From CAIWXH01 sp964555675 (GTDB lineage Bacteria; Chloroflexota; Chloroflexia; Chloroflexales; Chloroflexaceae): a stretch of DNA of 34,302 nucleotides. The notes beneath the pieces are model-generated. The model ran no database searches and was not told the origin of the DNA. It saw only the letters and a list, made by a program, of their open reading frames with translations. A program made the translations under genes and the position numbers. Positions 7,270 to 14,290 of this stretch are shown piece after piece; position 1 is the stretch's first letter, and every line of letters begins with the position of its first letter. Location of the stretch: contig CAZKTU010000046.1 in NCBI GenBank assembly GCA_964555675.1, positions 1 through 34,302 of the forward strand, in the 5' to 3' direction.

Positions 7270-9201
7270 CTACTCCTTGAACGCCAGCAGGCGCAGCCCG
7301 TTGAGCACCACCAGGATGGTGCTGCCCTCGTGGCCGACGACGCCGATGGGCAGGGGCACGCCGATGGTGAGGGTGAGGGTCACCAGCACCACCACCACGG
7401 CCAGGGCGAAGCTGATATTCTGCCAGACCACGCGCTGAGTACGCTTGCTGAGGCCCACGGCGTAGGCGATTGCGCCGAGGTCGTCGCGCATCAGCACGAT
7501 GTCGGCGGTCTCGAGGGCGGCGTCGGTGCCGGCCGCGCCCATGGCGATGCCGCTGGAGGCGGCGGCCAGGGCGGGCGCGTCGTTGACGCCGTCGCCGACC
7601 ATGGCGGTCGGGCCGTACTTGCGGCCCAGCTCGCCGACGATGCGCAGCTTGTCCTCGGGCAGCAGGCCGGCGTGGACTTCGTCGAGGCCCAGGCGGCGGC
7701 CCAGGGCCTCGGCCACGCGGGCGTTGTCGCCGGTGAGCATGACCACGCGCTCGATCCCGGCCTTGCGTAGGGCGGCCACCTTCTCGGCGGCGTCGGCCCG
7801 CTCGCGGTCCATCACGGTGATCAGGCCGAGCCAGCGCTCGCCCCTATAGGCCATCAGCACGGTGCCGCGGCCCTCGTCGGCCAGGCGGTCGGCCTCGGCG
7901 AGCAGCTCGGGGGGGACGCTGAGGCCCAGGTGGGTGAAGAGGCGCGGCGCGCCGACCAGGGTCTCGAGGCCGTCCCAGCTGGCGCGCACGCCCATGCCGG
8001 TGACCGCCTCGAACTGCTCGGGCTCGGCGGGGCGCACGCCGTGGGCCTCGGCGTAGGCCATGATCGCGCGGGCGATGGGGTGCTCGCTCTGGCCCTCGGC
8101 GCGGGCCACGGCCGCGAGCAGCTCGTCGGCGCCAACGCCGGGGCGGGGCAGCACGTCGGTGACCTCGGGGCGCCCGTAGGTGAGGGTGCCGGTCTTGTCG
8201 AAGGCGATCACCTTGACCCGGCTCAGCTCCTCGAGGTGGGCGCCGCCCTTGAAGAGTACCCCGCGACGGGCCCCGTTGGCGATCGCGCTGAGCAGGGCGG
8301 CCGGCACGCTGATCACCAGGGCGCAGGGCGAGGCCACGGTGAGCAGGACCATGCCGGTGTAGAAGTTCTCGGCGAAGGGCACCCCGAAGAGGGCCGGGAC
8401 GAGGGTGATGAAGAGGGCCACGGCCCCGATCACGCCCAGGGCGTACCACTGCTCGAAGCGGTCGAGGAAGCTCTGGGTGCGGGCCTTGCGGGCCTGGGCC
8501 TCGCTGACCATGCCGATAATGCGGGCCAGGGTGCTCTCGCTGGCGGGCCGTGTGACCAGCACGTCGAGGGCCCCGCTCTGGTTAAGCGTGCCGGCCAGTA
8601 CGGTCATGCCCTCGCCCTTCTGCACCGGCATCGACTCGCCGGTGAGGGCCGACTCGTCGAAGTTGCCCGTGCCGCGCATAATCGTGCCGTCGAGGGGCAC
8701 GCGGTCGCCGGGGCGCAGGGCCACAATATCGCCGGGGCGCACCTCCTCGACCGGCAGCTCGACGATGGCCTCGCCGCGGCGCACGGCCACAGTGTCGGGG
8801 CGCAGCTCGAGCAGGGCCGAGATGGCCTTGCGGGTGCGGTCCATGGCGTAGTTCTGCAGCACGTTGCTCAGCGAGAAGAGGAACAAGAGGATGGCGCCCT
8901 CGGTCCAGGCGTCGACGTAGGCCGCGCCCAGGGCCGCCAGGACCATCAGCAGGTCGACCTCGACGGTGTGCTCGCGCAGGGCCGCGATGATCGCGCGCAC
9001 GGCGTAGAAGCCGCCCACGAAGTAGGTGGCCAGGCGCACCGCCAGCAGGGCGCTCGGGTCGGCGCCGAGCCGCTCGAGCACGACGCCCGCGATAATGCCG
9101 ATCAGGGTCAGGGCCACGAAGAGGGGCTCGAGCAGTTCGTCGTTGAGGATTGGTCGCCAGCCACTGCGGGCCTCGGCCTGAGCCTGGGGAAGAGTTGCCA
9201 T
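7270..9201 (-). CDS. Heavy-metal-exporting P-type ATPase, P1B-4-like (Co/Zn/Fe type)
   Basis: A 643-residue P1B ATPase without an N-terminal metal-binding domain. Motifs in order are TGES (187-190, actuator), SPC (291-293, transmembrane metal site), DKTGT (335-339, phosphorylated Asp335), SEHP (372-375), TGDN (490-493) and GDGVNDAP (536-543). SPC with HEGST (624-628) in the last membrane segments is the signature of P1B-4 pumps such as CoaT and CtpD, which export Co2+, Zn2+ or Fe2+; CPC-type Cu, Zn or Cd pumps differ. It starts 16 bases after a TrmB-family regulator on the same strand and is surely cotranscribed. Substrate is inferred only from the motif class. Confidence 0.9.
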   Translation of the reverse strand: MATLPQAQAEARSGWRPILNDELLEPLFVALTLIGIIAGVVLERLGADPSALLAVRLATYFVGGFYAVRAIIAALREHTVEVDLLMVLAALGAAYVDAWTEGAILLFLFSLSNVLQNYAMDRTRKAISALLELRPDTVAVRRGEAIVELPVEEVRPGDIVALRPGDRVPLDGTIMRGTGNFDESALTGESMPVQKGEGMTVLAGTLNQSGALDVLVTRPASESTLARIIGMVSEAQARKARTQSFLDRFEQWYALGVIGAVALFITLVPALFGVPFAENFYTGMVLLTVASPCALVISVPAALLSAIANGARRGVLFKGGAHLEELSRVKVIAFDKTGTLTYGRPEVTDVLPRPGVGADELLAAVARAEGQSEHPIARAIMAYAEAHGVRPAEPEQFEAVTGMGVRASWDGLETLVGAPRLFTHLGLSVPPELLAEADRLADEGRGTVLMAYRGERWLGLITVMDRERADAAEKVAALRKAGIERVVMLTGDNARVAEALGRRLGLDEVHAGLLPEDKLRIVGELGRKYGPTAMVGDGVNDAPALAAASSGIAMGAAGTDAALETADIVLMRDDLGAIAYAVGLSKRTQRVVWQNISFALAVVVVLVTLTLTIGVPLPIGVVGHEGSTILVVLNGLRLLAFKE

Positions 9202-9217
9202 AGGGATTGCCCTTTGC

Positions 9218-9988
9218 TTAGTGCAGGACCTGCTGATCCTCGGGCGAGAGTCGTGCCAGGAGATCGGGTCCGAGGCGAGCGAAGATGCGCTGGGCGAATA
9301 GCTCCATCCAGATGAACTGGCGGGCGATCAGCACCATGTTGGGGTTGGTGGTCATGGTGGCCGAGGTGACGGTGTGGCCGCTGGCGATGAGGAACTGCTC
9401 TTCGTCGGCGACGACGATCAGGCTCTCCTCCATGCGGTGCAGCTCGGTCTCGCGCTTGGGGTGGCGCACCACCTGGCCGAGCTCGAGCTGGGCGTCGCCG
9501 GTGAGGATGATCCCGAGACTGACCCCGCGCTCGTGGGCGGCGGCGATGCGCCCGCCCAGGGCCTCGACGTCGGCGTCGGTGAGCACGAGCATCAGCTCGT
9601 GCCGGGCGGCCTCGATCAGCTCGCCGGCGTAGGCCAGGGCCTCGCGGCGGCCGCTGAAGTTCCAGAGGCGCCCGGTATTCTCGTGCTGGTAGAGCGGCAG
9701 CAGCTCGCTGCGCAGACTCGCCGCCCGCTCGCGGGCCTCGCGCTCGTAGCGGTCGAGCAGCAGGGCGGGCGAGACGGGGGTGTAGAGGGTCGCCTTCTCG
9801 TCCTCGGACTTGAGGGCGGCGCCGCGGGCCTCGAGGCGGCCGAGGGCCTCGTAGACCATCGAGCGGGGCACGCCCGAGCTCTTGCTGATCTGATAGCCCG
9901 TGGCCGGGTTCTCGCTCAGCAGGGCGAGGTAGACCTTCGACTCGTATTCGGTCAGCCCGAGGGCTGTAAGCTGGCTGATCAGGTCCAT
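9218..9988 (-). CDS. TrmB-family transcriptional regulator
   Basis: A 256-residue regulator. The N-terminal winged helix (about 1-75), LGLTEYESKVYLALL, then YQISKSSGVPRSMVYEAL, is the TrmB DNA-binding domain; the rest resembles the phospholipase-D-like sensor domain of the family. The gene is the first of a two-gene operon with a metal-exporting ATPase. A perfect palindrome lies in its promoter, so autoregulation with control of the pump is likely; the signal could be a metal, but most TrmB proteins known sense sugars and nothing here identifies the ligand. ATG 9988 has only a modest AGGAA site. Confidence 0.88.
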   Translation of the reverse strand: MDLISQLTALGLTEYESKVYLALLSENPATGYQISKSSGVPRSMVYEALGRLEARGAALKSEDEKATLYTPVSPALLLDRYEREARERAASLRSELLPLYQHENTGRLWNFSGRREALAYAGELIEAARHELMLVLTDADVEALGGRIAAAHERGVSLGIILTGDAQLELGQVVRHPKRETELHRMEESLIVVADEEQFLIASGHTVTSATMTTNPNMVLIARQFIWMELFAQRIFARLGPDLLARLSPEDQQVLH

Positions 9989-10016
9989 CGCGGCTAGTTC
10001 CTGGCGCTACGCGAGT

Positions 10017-10038
10017 AGTAGTTCAGAAACGAACTACT
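10017..10038 (-). promoter_or_regulatory. Perfect palindromic operator at the TrmB-ATPase promoter
   Basis: AGTAGTTC (10017-10024) and GAACTACT (10031-10038) are exact inverted repeats separated by AGAAAC. The site overlaps the predicted transcription start, downstream of the -10 box, which is a repressor position. The TrmB protein is the obvious candidate binder. Confidence 0.75.
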
Positions 10039-10043
10039 GTTAG

Positions 10044-10072
10044 AGTATAACGCGCCGCAGGCCATTCGTCAA
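10044..10072 (-). promoter_or_regulatory. Sigma70-like promoter of the TrmB-ATPase operon
   Basis: Read on the - strand, -35 TTGACG (10072-10067) and -10 TATACT (10049-10044) are separated by 17 bases. The predicted start is near 10037, within the palindrome, about 50 bases before the TrmB start codon. Confidence 0.78.
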
Positions 10073-10118
10073 GCATGAACAGTATTTTTCAAGCGAATAT
10101 TTAGCTCTTGCACAGAAA

Positions 10119-10147
10119 GCCCTCGCCCCCGAAGAGGGAGCGAGGGC
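10119..10147 (-). terminator. Intrinsic terminator of the repeat-containing exported protein gene
   Basis: GCCCTCGC (10119-10126) pairs with GCGAGGGC (10140-10147), and the stem continues inward by about four pairs around a five-base loop. On the - strand it is followed by TTTCT. It starts 34 bases past the stop codon at 10181. Confidence 0.75.
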
Positions 10148-10180
10148 AGGCTTGTGGGAGGGCTCGGGAGGGCCGAGAAC

Positions 10181-11485
10181 CTAGAAGGTTGGTCCGAGGG
10201 GCACGGCGGTCGGGATGAGCGGCGGCGGCTCGCTGTCGGGCAGGGCCTCGGGCAGCGGGTCGAGGGTGCTGATGCCGGTCTGTTCGGGCAGGTTACCCAG
10301 GCTGTTGGGGTTGAGGCTGTTGGAGTCGGTGACGATCGGGGCCTGGCCGGGGTTGGGGGCGAAGTTGGTGACGTTGGGGTCGCCCGCGGTCACGGTGACC
10401 TGGCCGATCACCAGGCGGCGACTGGCCTGGCCCTCGGCGGTGAAGCTATAGACCCCGGTGGGCAGGCGCTGGTCGAGGGCCACGACGGCGAAGAACTCGC
10501 CGAACTGGTTGCTCTGCTGCATCGGCAGGCCCTGGACCGAGCCGTCGGGCAGGGTCGCCCAGACGCTGACCAGCTCGAAGGGGTCGAAGAACTGGCCCTG
10601 GAGCTCGAACTCCTGGGTCTGGGTGGCGCTGGCGTTGGGGCGCCAGGCGACGCGCATCTGGGCCCAGCCCGAGGGCGTCGAGGGGCGCGAAGCCAGGTTG
10701 AAGCGGGCGATCACCTGGTAGCCGCTGCTCTTGCCGAGGGCGGTGAAGGCGTAGCTGCCGGTCGAGAAGCGCTCGTCGAAGATGAAGGTCGAGGCGAAGC
10801 TGCCCACGTCGCTGGTGAACTGCGAGGGGTAGTCGAGCACGCTGCCGTCGGGGGCGGTGATCCAGACGTCCACCTGCTCCTGGGCGCGGAAGCCGCGGCC
10901 GAAGATGTTGACGGTCGCGCCGTGGAGCCCGCTGGTGTCGCCTGTGGTATTATCCTCGACGATCAGGCTGGCCAGGCCCGCGTTCGGCGCGGGGCCGCTG
11001 CGCGGGATGAGCACGAACTGGCCTTGGGTCTGGCGGTTACTGCGCGCCCCCAGGGCGGTGAAGGTGTAGCAGCCGTAGGGCCAGCGGTTCGAGGCCTGGA
11101 AGGTGTAGTAGTAGTCGCCGCCATTGCTGATCGGGGCCAGCCAGGGGAAGTTGGGTGGCATGTCCACCAGCCCGTCCAGCCCGAGGGGCGGGTCGACCCG
11201 GCCGTCGGCTACGCGCGGGCTGAAGGTGCGCCCGTCGGGGAAGGTGAACGAGATGTAGACCGGCTCGTCGTCCCAGAACTGCCTGAGCACCAGGCCCAGG
11301 GCCTCGTCCTGATAGCCGGCCGGGGCCGACTGGCCGGTGCGCTGGCAGGTGGCCGTGGTCGAGGCGAGGACGAACAGCTGCGAGCCTGCGTTGACCGCCG
11401 ACGAGGTGTAGACGAACACCCCCAGCACTGCGGCCAGGGCGACTGCGAAGCCGCCGGCGAAGAGTCTGCGGTTGAACCCTCTCAT
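10181..11485 (-). CDS. Exported protein with three Ig-like repeats, unknown function
   Basis: A 434-residue protein I do not recognise. An N-terminal signal or anchor (hydrophobic 9-30, possible cleavage after VNA, residue 33) is followed by three repeats of about 80-100 residues (roughly 62-160, 187-265 and 290-365). Each has an E-x-V-x-V-W-x-T-x-PDG type segment and ends with G-x-Y-x-FTALG or FTAEG, a beta-sandwich-like pattern. The tail (about 370-434) is rich in Pro and Asn. I start at ATG 11485, with AAGGAG eight bases upstream; the open frame to 11620 has no such support. It stands alone, with a terminator downstream, and probably acts at the cell surface. Confidence 0.75.
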   Translation of the reverse strand: MRGFNRRLFAGGFAVALAAVLGVFVYTSSAVNAGSQLFVLASTTATCQRTGQSAPAGYQDEALGLVLRQFWDDEPVYISFTFPDGRTFSPRVADGRVDPPLGLDGLVDMPPNFPWLAPISNGGDYYYTFQASNRWPYGCYTFTALGARSNRQTQGQFVLIPRSGPAPNAGLASLIVEDNTTGDTSGLHGATVNIFGRGFRAQEQVDVWITAPDGSVLDYPSQFTSDVGSFASTFIFDERFSTGSYAFTALGKSSGYQVIARFNLASRPSTPSGWAQMRVAWRPNASATQTQEFELQGQFFDPFELVSVWATLPDGSVQGLPMQQSNQFGEFFAVVALDQRLPTGVYSFTAEGQASRRLVIGQVTVTAGDPNVTNFAPNPGQAPIVTDSNSLNPNSLGNLPEQTGISTLDPLPEALPDSEPPPLIPTAVPLGPTF

Positions 11486-11720
11486 GGTGAGCGCTCCTTC
11501 TGAGTTGAAGGGACAGCGAAGCCCTGCCCCGCCCCATGGCGGGCCAGTGACACAGGGATTAGCAAACAGCCGAGCTGTCTGGTCAGGGGAAGGGCGGCGG
11601 CGGGAGGGATACTGAGCCATGGCGCCGACAGCCGTATGATGATATAGTACTGATATGGCTCTGATACGCCTATAGCCCGTATATTACGGTGGGCTTACAC
11701 AAGATTAAATTCGCATCAAA

Positions 11721-12107
11721 ATGACACGCTACACCATGCTCTATGACGGCAACTGCCGAATCTGCACAGGTCAGGCCCAGACCGTCGCGGCCTACAACGA
11801 CGATGGGCTGATCGAAGTGCTCGATATGAACTCGGCCGAGGCCCGGGCCCGCTTTCCGCAGATCACGCCCGCCATGGCCCAGCGCGAGTTGCACCTGGTC
11901 GCCCCTGACGGGAGCCTCTACCGTGGGGCCGAGGCGGTGCGCGCGACCTTGCTCTGCCTGCCGTCCCTGCGCGGCCTGGGCGAGTTGATGGGCCTGCCTG
12001 GCGCGATGAGCTTCGCCCGCCCGGTCTATGCATGGGTGGCCCGGAACCGCTATCTCTTCGGCGGGCAGCCCGAGAACTGCACCGACGGCGCCTGCGAGCG
12101 TTCGTGA
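11721..12107 (+). CDS. DCC-family thiol-disulfide oxidoreductase-like protein (DUF393)
   Basis: A 128-residue DUF393 protein. The family motif is at the N-terminus: YDGNCRIC (residues 8-15), a CxxC pair in a thioredoxin-like context. Proteins of this family are predicted thiol-disulfide oxidoreductases; their substrates are mostly unknown. No Shine-Dalgarno sequence precedes ATG 11721; the upstream bases are A/T-rich. The 235 bases before it hold no gene I can support. The stop codon overlaps the GTG start of the next small membrane-protein gene, so the two are coupled. Confidence 0.85.
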   Translation: MTRYTMLYDGNCRICTGQAQTVAAYNDDGLIEVLDMNSAEARARFPQITPAMAQRELHLVAPDGSLYRGAEAVRATLLCLPSLRGLGELMGLPGAMSFARPVYAWVARNRYLFGGQPENCTDGACERS

Positions 12108-12367
12108 AGAAGCTCATCGTCGCCCTCTTCGTGATCATGGTGCTGCTCGCCGGCGGCCTTATGGCGGTGGTGGCGAGCCGCCCCCCTCAGCAGGCGCCCA
12201 GCGCCCTCGAGCAGCCCGCGCCCTCGCCCGCCGCCGAGGCCGCCCCGGCCCGCGTCAGCCCCGCGGTCTTCCTCGCCCTGGTCTGTGTCTTCAACCTCTC
12301 GCTGGTGGCGTTCCTGGGCGCGATCGCCCTCAGGCGCCGCTTCGACAGCATCAACCCCGATAAATAA
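12104..12367 (+). CDS. Small two-helix membrane protein
   Basis: An 87-residue hypothetical protein, unrecognised. Two hydrophobic segments (about 3-25 and 53-78) flank a Pro/Ala-rich linker, and the end is basic (RRRFDSINPDK). I choose GTG 12104, which overlaps the DUF393 stop as GTGA; the frame extends upstream to 12032 but that part is Arg-rich shadow of the previous gene. Coupling suggests joint function with the DCC protein. Confidence 0.6.
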   Translation: MKKLIVALFVIMVLLAGGLMAVVASRPPQQAPSALEQPAPSPAAEAAPARVSPAVFLALVCVFNLSLVAFLGAIALRRRFDSINPDK

Positions 12368-12423
12368 GATCTGGCTGGCTTCTTCCGCCCGCTCCGCCGA
12401 TCATTGAGGTATCAAACACGCCC

Positions 12424-12453
12424 TTGTCAACCTGGGCAAAATCGGTGCATACT
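12424..12453 (+). promoter_or_regulatory. Possible promoter of the small membrane-protein genes
   Basis: TTGTCA (12424-12429) and CATACT (12448-12453) are separated by 18 bases and lie about 84 bases before ATG 12537. Both hexamers match the consensus at four of six positions or better. Confidence 0.45.
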
Positions 12454-12536
12454 GAGAACATACATCAGACACGGTGGGCCGAACGTGCAGCGTCGCCGAA
12501 AGCCGACCTACCCCCACGTCGCAAGGAGATGCCGCA

Positions 12537-12791
12537 ATGTCTGTTCTTCTGCAACTGATGATGGTTGGCGTGTGGTGTACCACCTTTGTCATGCAGACGC
12601 GACGTCTGCTGCGCCTGGCCCGTGTCGAGCAGCTGCGCAACTGGGGCGACGATGCCCGCCGTATGGGCCTGAACCGGATCTGGTGGTGGCTCGGCCAGAA
12701 CGAGTTCTGGCACGGCGTGCGCCCCGACTGCATGAAGGCGATCGAGCTGACGGCGATGATCTTCTTGCTCGCCTGGGGGATCAGCCAGTAG
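12537..12791 (+). CDS. Small membrane protein, unknown
   Basis: An 84-residue hypothetical protein. AAGGAG (12523-12528) eight bases before ATG 12537 decides the start; the frame is open from 12474 but that part has no site. Hydrophobic stretches lie at about 3-18 and 68-82, with a Trp-rich middle (RIWWWLGQNEFWHG). No family is recognised. The following membrane-protein frame begins inside or just after this gene without a normal start codon. Confidence 0.65.
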   Translation: MSVLLQLMMVGVWCTTFVMQTRRLLRLARVEQLRNWGDDARRMGLNRIWWWLGQNEFWHGVRPDCMKAIELTAMIFLLAWGISQ

Positions 12792-12817
12792 CGCCGGCCT
12801 CTCGCAGCCCCGGCACG

Positions 12818-13195
12818 GTCAACTGGTCGGCGGTCTTCGTCGGCTGGCTGGTCGATTTTGCCCTGCGCATCTTCATCCAGGTCGGGGCCGCCTGGCTCGA
12901 CCTCAGCGCATTCTTCACCGCCCCCGACCTGACCCTCACCCCCCACCTGATTGTCTTGCTGCTACTGCTCGCCGCGACCGCCGCAGGCGGTTTTGTCGCC
13001 GCGCGCCTCGCCGAGGGCGCCTACCTGCTGACCGGTCTGCTGGTGGGCGCGACCGGTATTCTCGCCGCCGCAGTCAGCAATCCCGGCCTCGTGCCCGTCC
13101 CGCCGACCCTGGTGATCGCCCAGGCCCTCAGCCTTGCCACAGGCGCCCTCGGCGGCGGCCTGGCCGGGCTGGCGGCGCGCCACCAGCGGGTGTGA
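12818..13195 (+). CDS. Four-helix membrane protein with no recognisable start codon
   Basis: About 125 residues with four clear hydrophobic helices (NWSAVFVGWLVDFALRIF and three more, Ala/Gly/Leu-rich), resembling small membrane proteins annotated as TIGR04086-like; that link is weak. The stop is TGA 13193-13195. The frame is open far upstream (to 12404) but contains no ATG or GTG near the protein-like part. The position given is GTC 12818, where membrane-protein sequence begins; CTG 12773 is another option. A base error, an unusual start codon or a -1 frameshift from the previous gene would each explain it. Confidence 0.55.
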   Translation, partial: VNWSAVFVGWLVDFALRIFIQVGAAWLDLSAFFTAPDLTLTPHLIVLLLLLAATAAGGFVAARLAEGAYLLTGLLVGATGILAAAVSNPGLVPVPPTLVIAQALSLATGALGGGLAGLAARHQRV

Positions 13196-13213
13196 TGTCA
13201 AACCCTGTTTGAT

Positions 13214-13277
13214 AGTGTGCAGAGGTTTTATTCGAAGGGGCCTGCGGCCCCTCCGAGCCTCCCAGCTCATGCACACT
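13214..13277. terminator. Nested inverted repeat between convergent genes
   Basis: An inner hairpin AGGGGCC-TGC-GGCCCCT (13236-13252) lies within an outer perfect inverted repeat AGTGTGCA (13214-13221) and TGCACACT (13270-13277). It sits between the + membrane-protein gene and the - rluA-like gene, so a bidirectional terminator is likely, though neither side has a T-run. Confidence 0.5.
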
Positions 13278-13291
13278 CCGAGCTACGAGGC

Positions 13292-14230
13292 TCACCCGAT
13301 CAGGTTGCGAAACAGCTCCGGCAGGGGGCTGCTCAGCTCGAGGGGCGCGCCCGTGATCGGGTGGGCCAGGCGCAGCGAGGCGGCGTGGAGCATGTGCCCC
13401 GGCAGCTCGCGGCCCTGGTAGCTGCTCGGGCCGCCGTAGCGGGCGTCGCCCAGTAGCGGGTGCCCGGCAGCGGCGCAGTGCAGGCGGATCTGATGGGTGC
13501 GCCCGGTCAGCAGCGTGGCGGCGAGCAGGGCGGCCTCGGGCAGGTGCGCCACTACCGCGAGCTCGGTGCGAGCCTCTTTCACCCGCCCGCCGCCGGCAGG
13601 CAGCGCCCGCCCGAGCTCGTCGATGGGGTAGAGGCGCCAGCGGCCCCTGGCGCCGCGGCCGTGGCCCGTGCGCAGGCCCAGCCCCTCCCACTCAGGCGCG
13701 CCCGCGCAGAGGCCCAGGTAGCGCTTGCCCACCAGTCCCCCGGCGAAGGCGACTTGCAGCGGGGCGTTGACCACTGGCGCCTTGCTGACCAGCAGGACGC
13801 CGCTGGTGTCGCGGTCGAGCCGGTGGGCCAAGTGCAGCGTCGGCGCGACGCCGTCGCGGGCGGCCAGGTAGCGCCCGAGGGCGGCCAGGAGGTTGCCGTG
13901 GGTATCCCAGGGCGTCGGGCCGACGTACCAGCCCTGACCTTTGTGGACGGCCAGGAGCCACTCGTCTTCGTAGGCCAGGTCGGCGGCGCTCAGCTCGAGC
14001 TCGGCGTAGCCCCCCGCCGGCGGCAGGCGCAGGGTCAGCATCGCGCCGCTGGTAACCTGCACCTCGGGGTCCTCAATGCGCCGCTCGTCCAGCCAAACCC
14101 CCCCGCGCCCGGCGGCCATGCGCCCGACCGCACCCGCCAACTCCTCGGCCAGCGCACCAACACTAGCCCCCGCCTCCGCTGACGTGACGATGTGGCTAAG
14201 CTGCTCTAATGAGCTAGCTTCATCCTTCAT
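13292..14230 (-). CDS. RluA-family RNA pseudouridine synthase
   Basis: A 312-residue pseudouridine synthase. HRLDRDTSG (136-144) contains the catalytic Asp139, and the downstream blocks GRTHQIRLH, HPLLGDARYGG and HMLHAASLRL are the rest of the RluA core. The N-terminal 75 residues could be a divergent S4-like RNA-binding domain. The target, rRNA or tRNA, cannot be told. The start codon ATG 14230 lies within an array of AAGGATG heptamers, which provide both AAGG ribosome-binding-like bases and ATG; an in-frame stop lies two codons upstream, so no earlier start exists. pncB ends just upstream on the same strand. Confidence 0.88.
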   Translation of the reverse strand: MKDEASSLEQLSHIVTSAEAGASVGALAEELAGAVGRMAAGRGGVWLDERRIEDPEVQVTSGAMLTLRLPPAGGYAELELSAADLAYEDEWLLAVHKGQGWYVGPTPWDTHGNLLAALGRYLAARDGVAPTLHLAHRLDRDTSGVLLVSKAPVVNAPLQVAFAGGLVGKRYLGLCAGAPEWEGLGLRTGHGRGARGRWRLYPIDELGRALPAGGGRVKEARTELAVVAHLPEAALLAATLLTGRTHQIRLHCAAAGHPLLGDARYGGPSSYQGRELPGHMLHAASLRLAHPITGAPLELSSPLPELFRNLIG

Positions 14231-14290
14231 CCTTCATCCTTCATCCTTCATCCTTCATCCTTCATCCTTCATCCTTCACGCCTCACCCCT
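14221..14290. repeat. Tandem 7-bp repeat array (CATCCTT)8 plus two variants
   Basis: Eight exact CATCCTT units fill 14221-14276, followed by CACGCCT (14277-14283) and CACCCCT (14284-14290). On the - strand this reads AAGGATG repeated. The array provides the rluA-like start codon at one end and the pncB stop codon (14283-14285) at the other. The period of 7 rotates the reading frame, giving the translated pattern common for such arrays. Confidence 0.95.

Noticed and set aside
12404..12817. Upstream part of the open frame leading into the four-helix membrane protein
   Set aside because: The residues are Arg/Pro-rich with no membrane character and are a shadow of the 12537-12791 gene, which has its own ribosome-binding site.
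14221..14276. CRISPR-like regular repeat array
   Set aside because: The unit is 7 bp with no spacers, so it is a simple tandem repeat.
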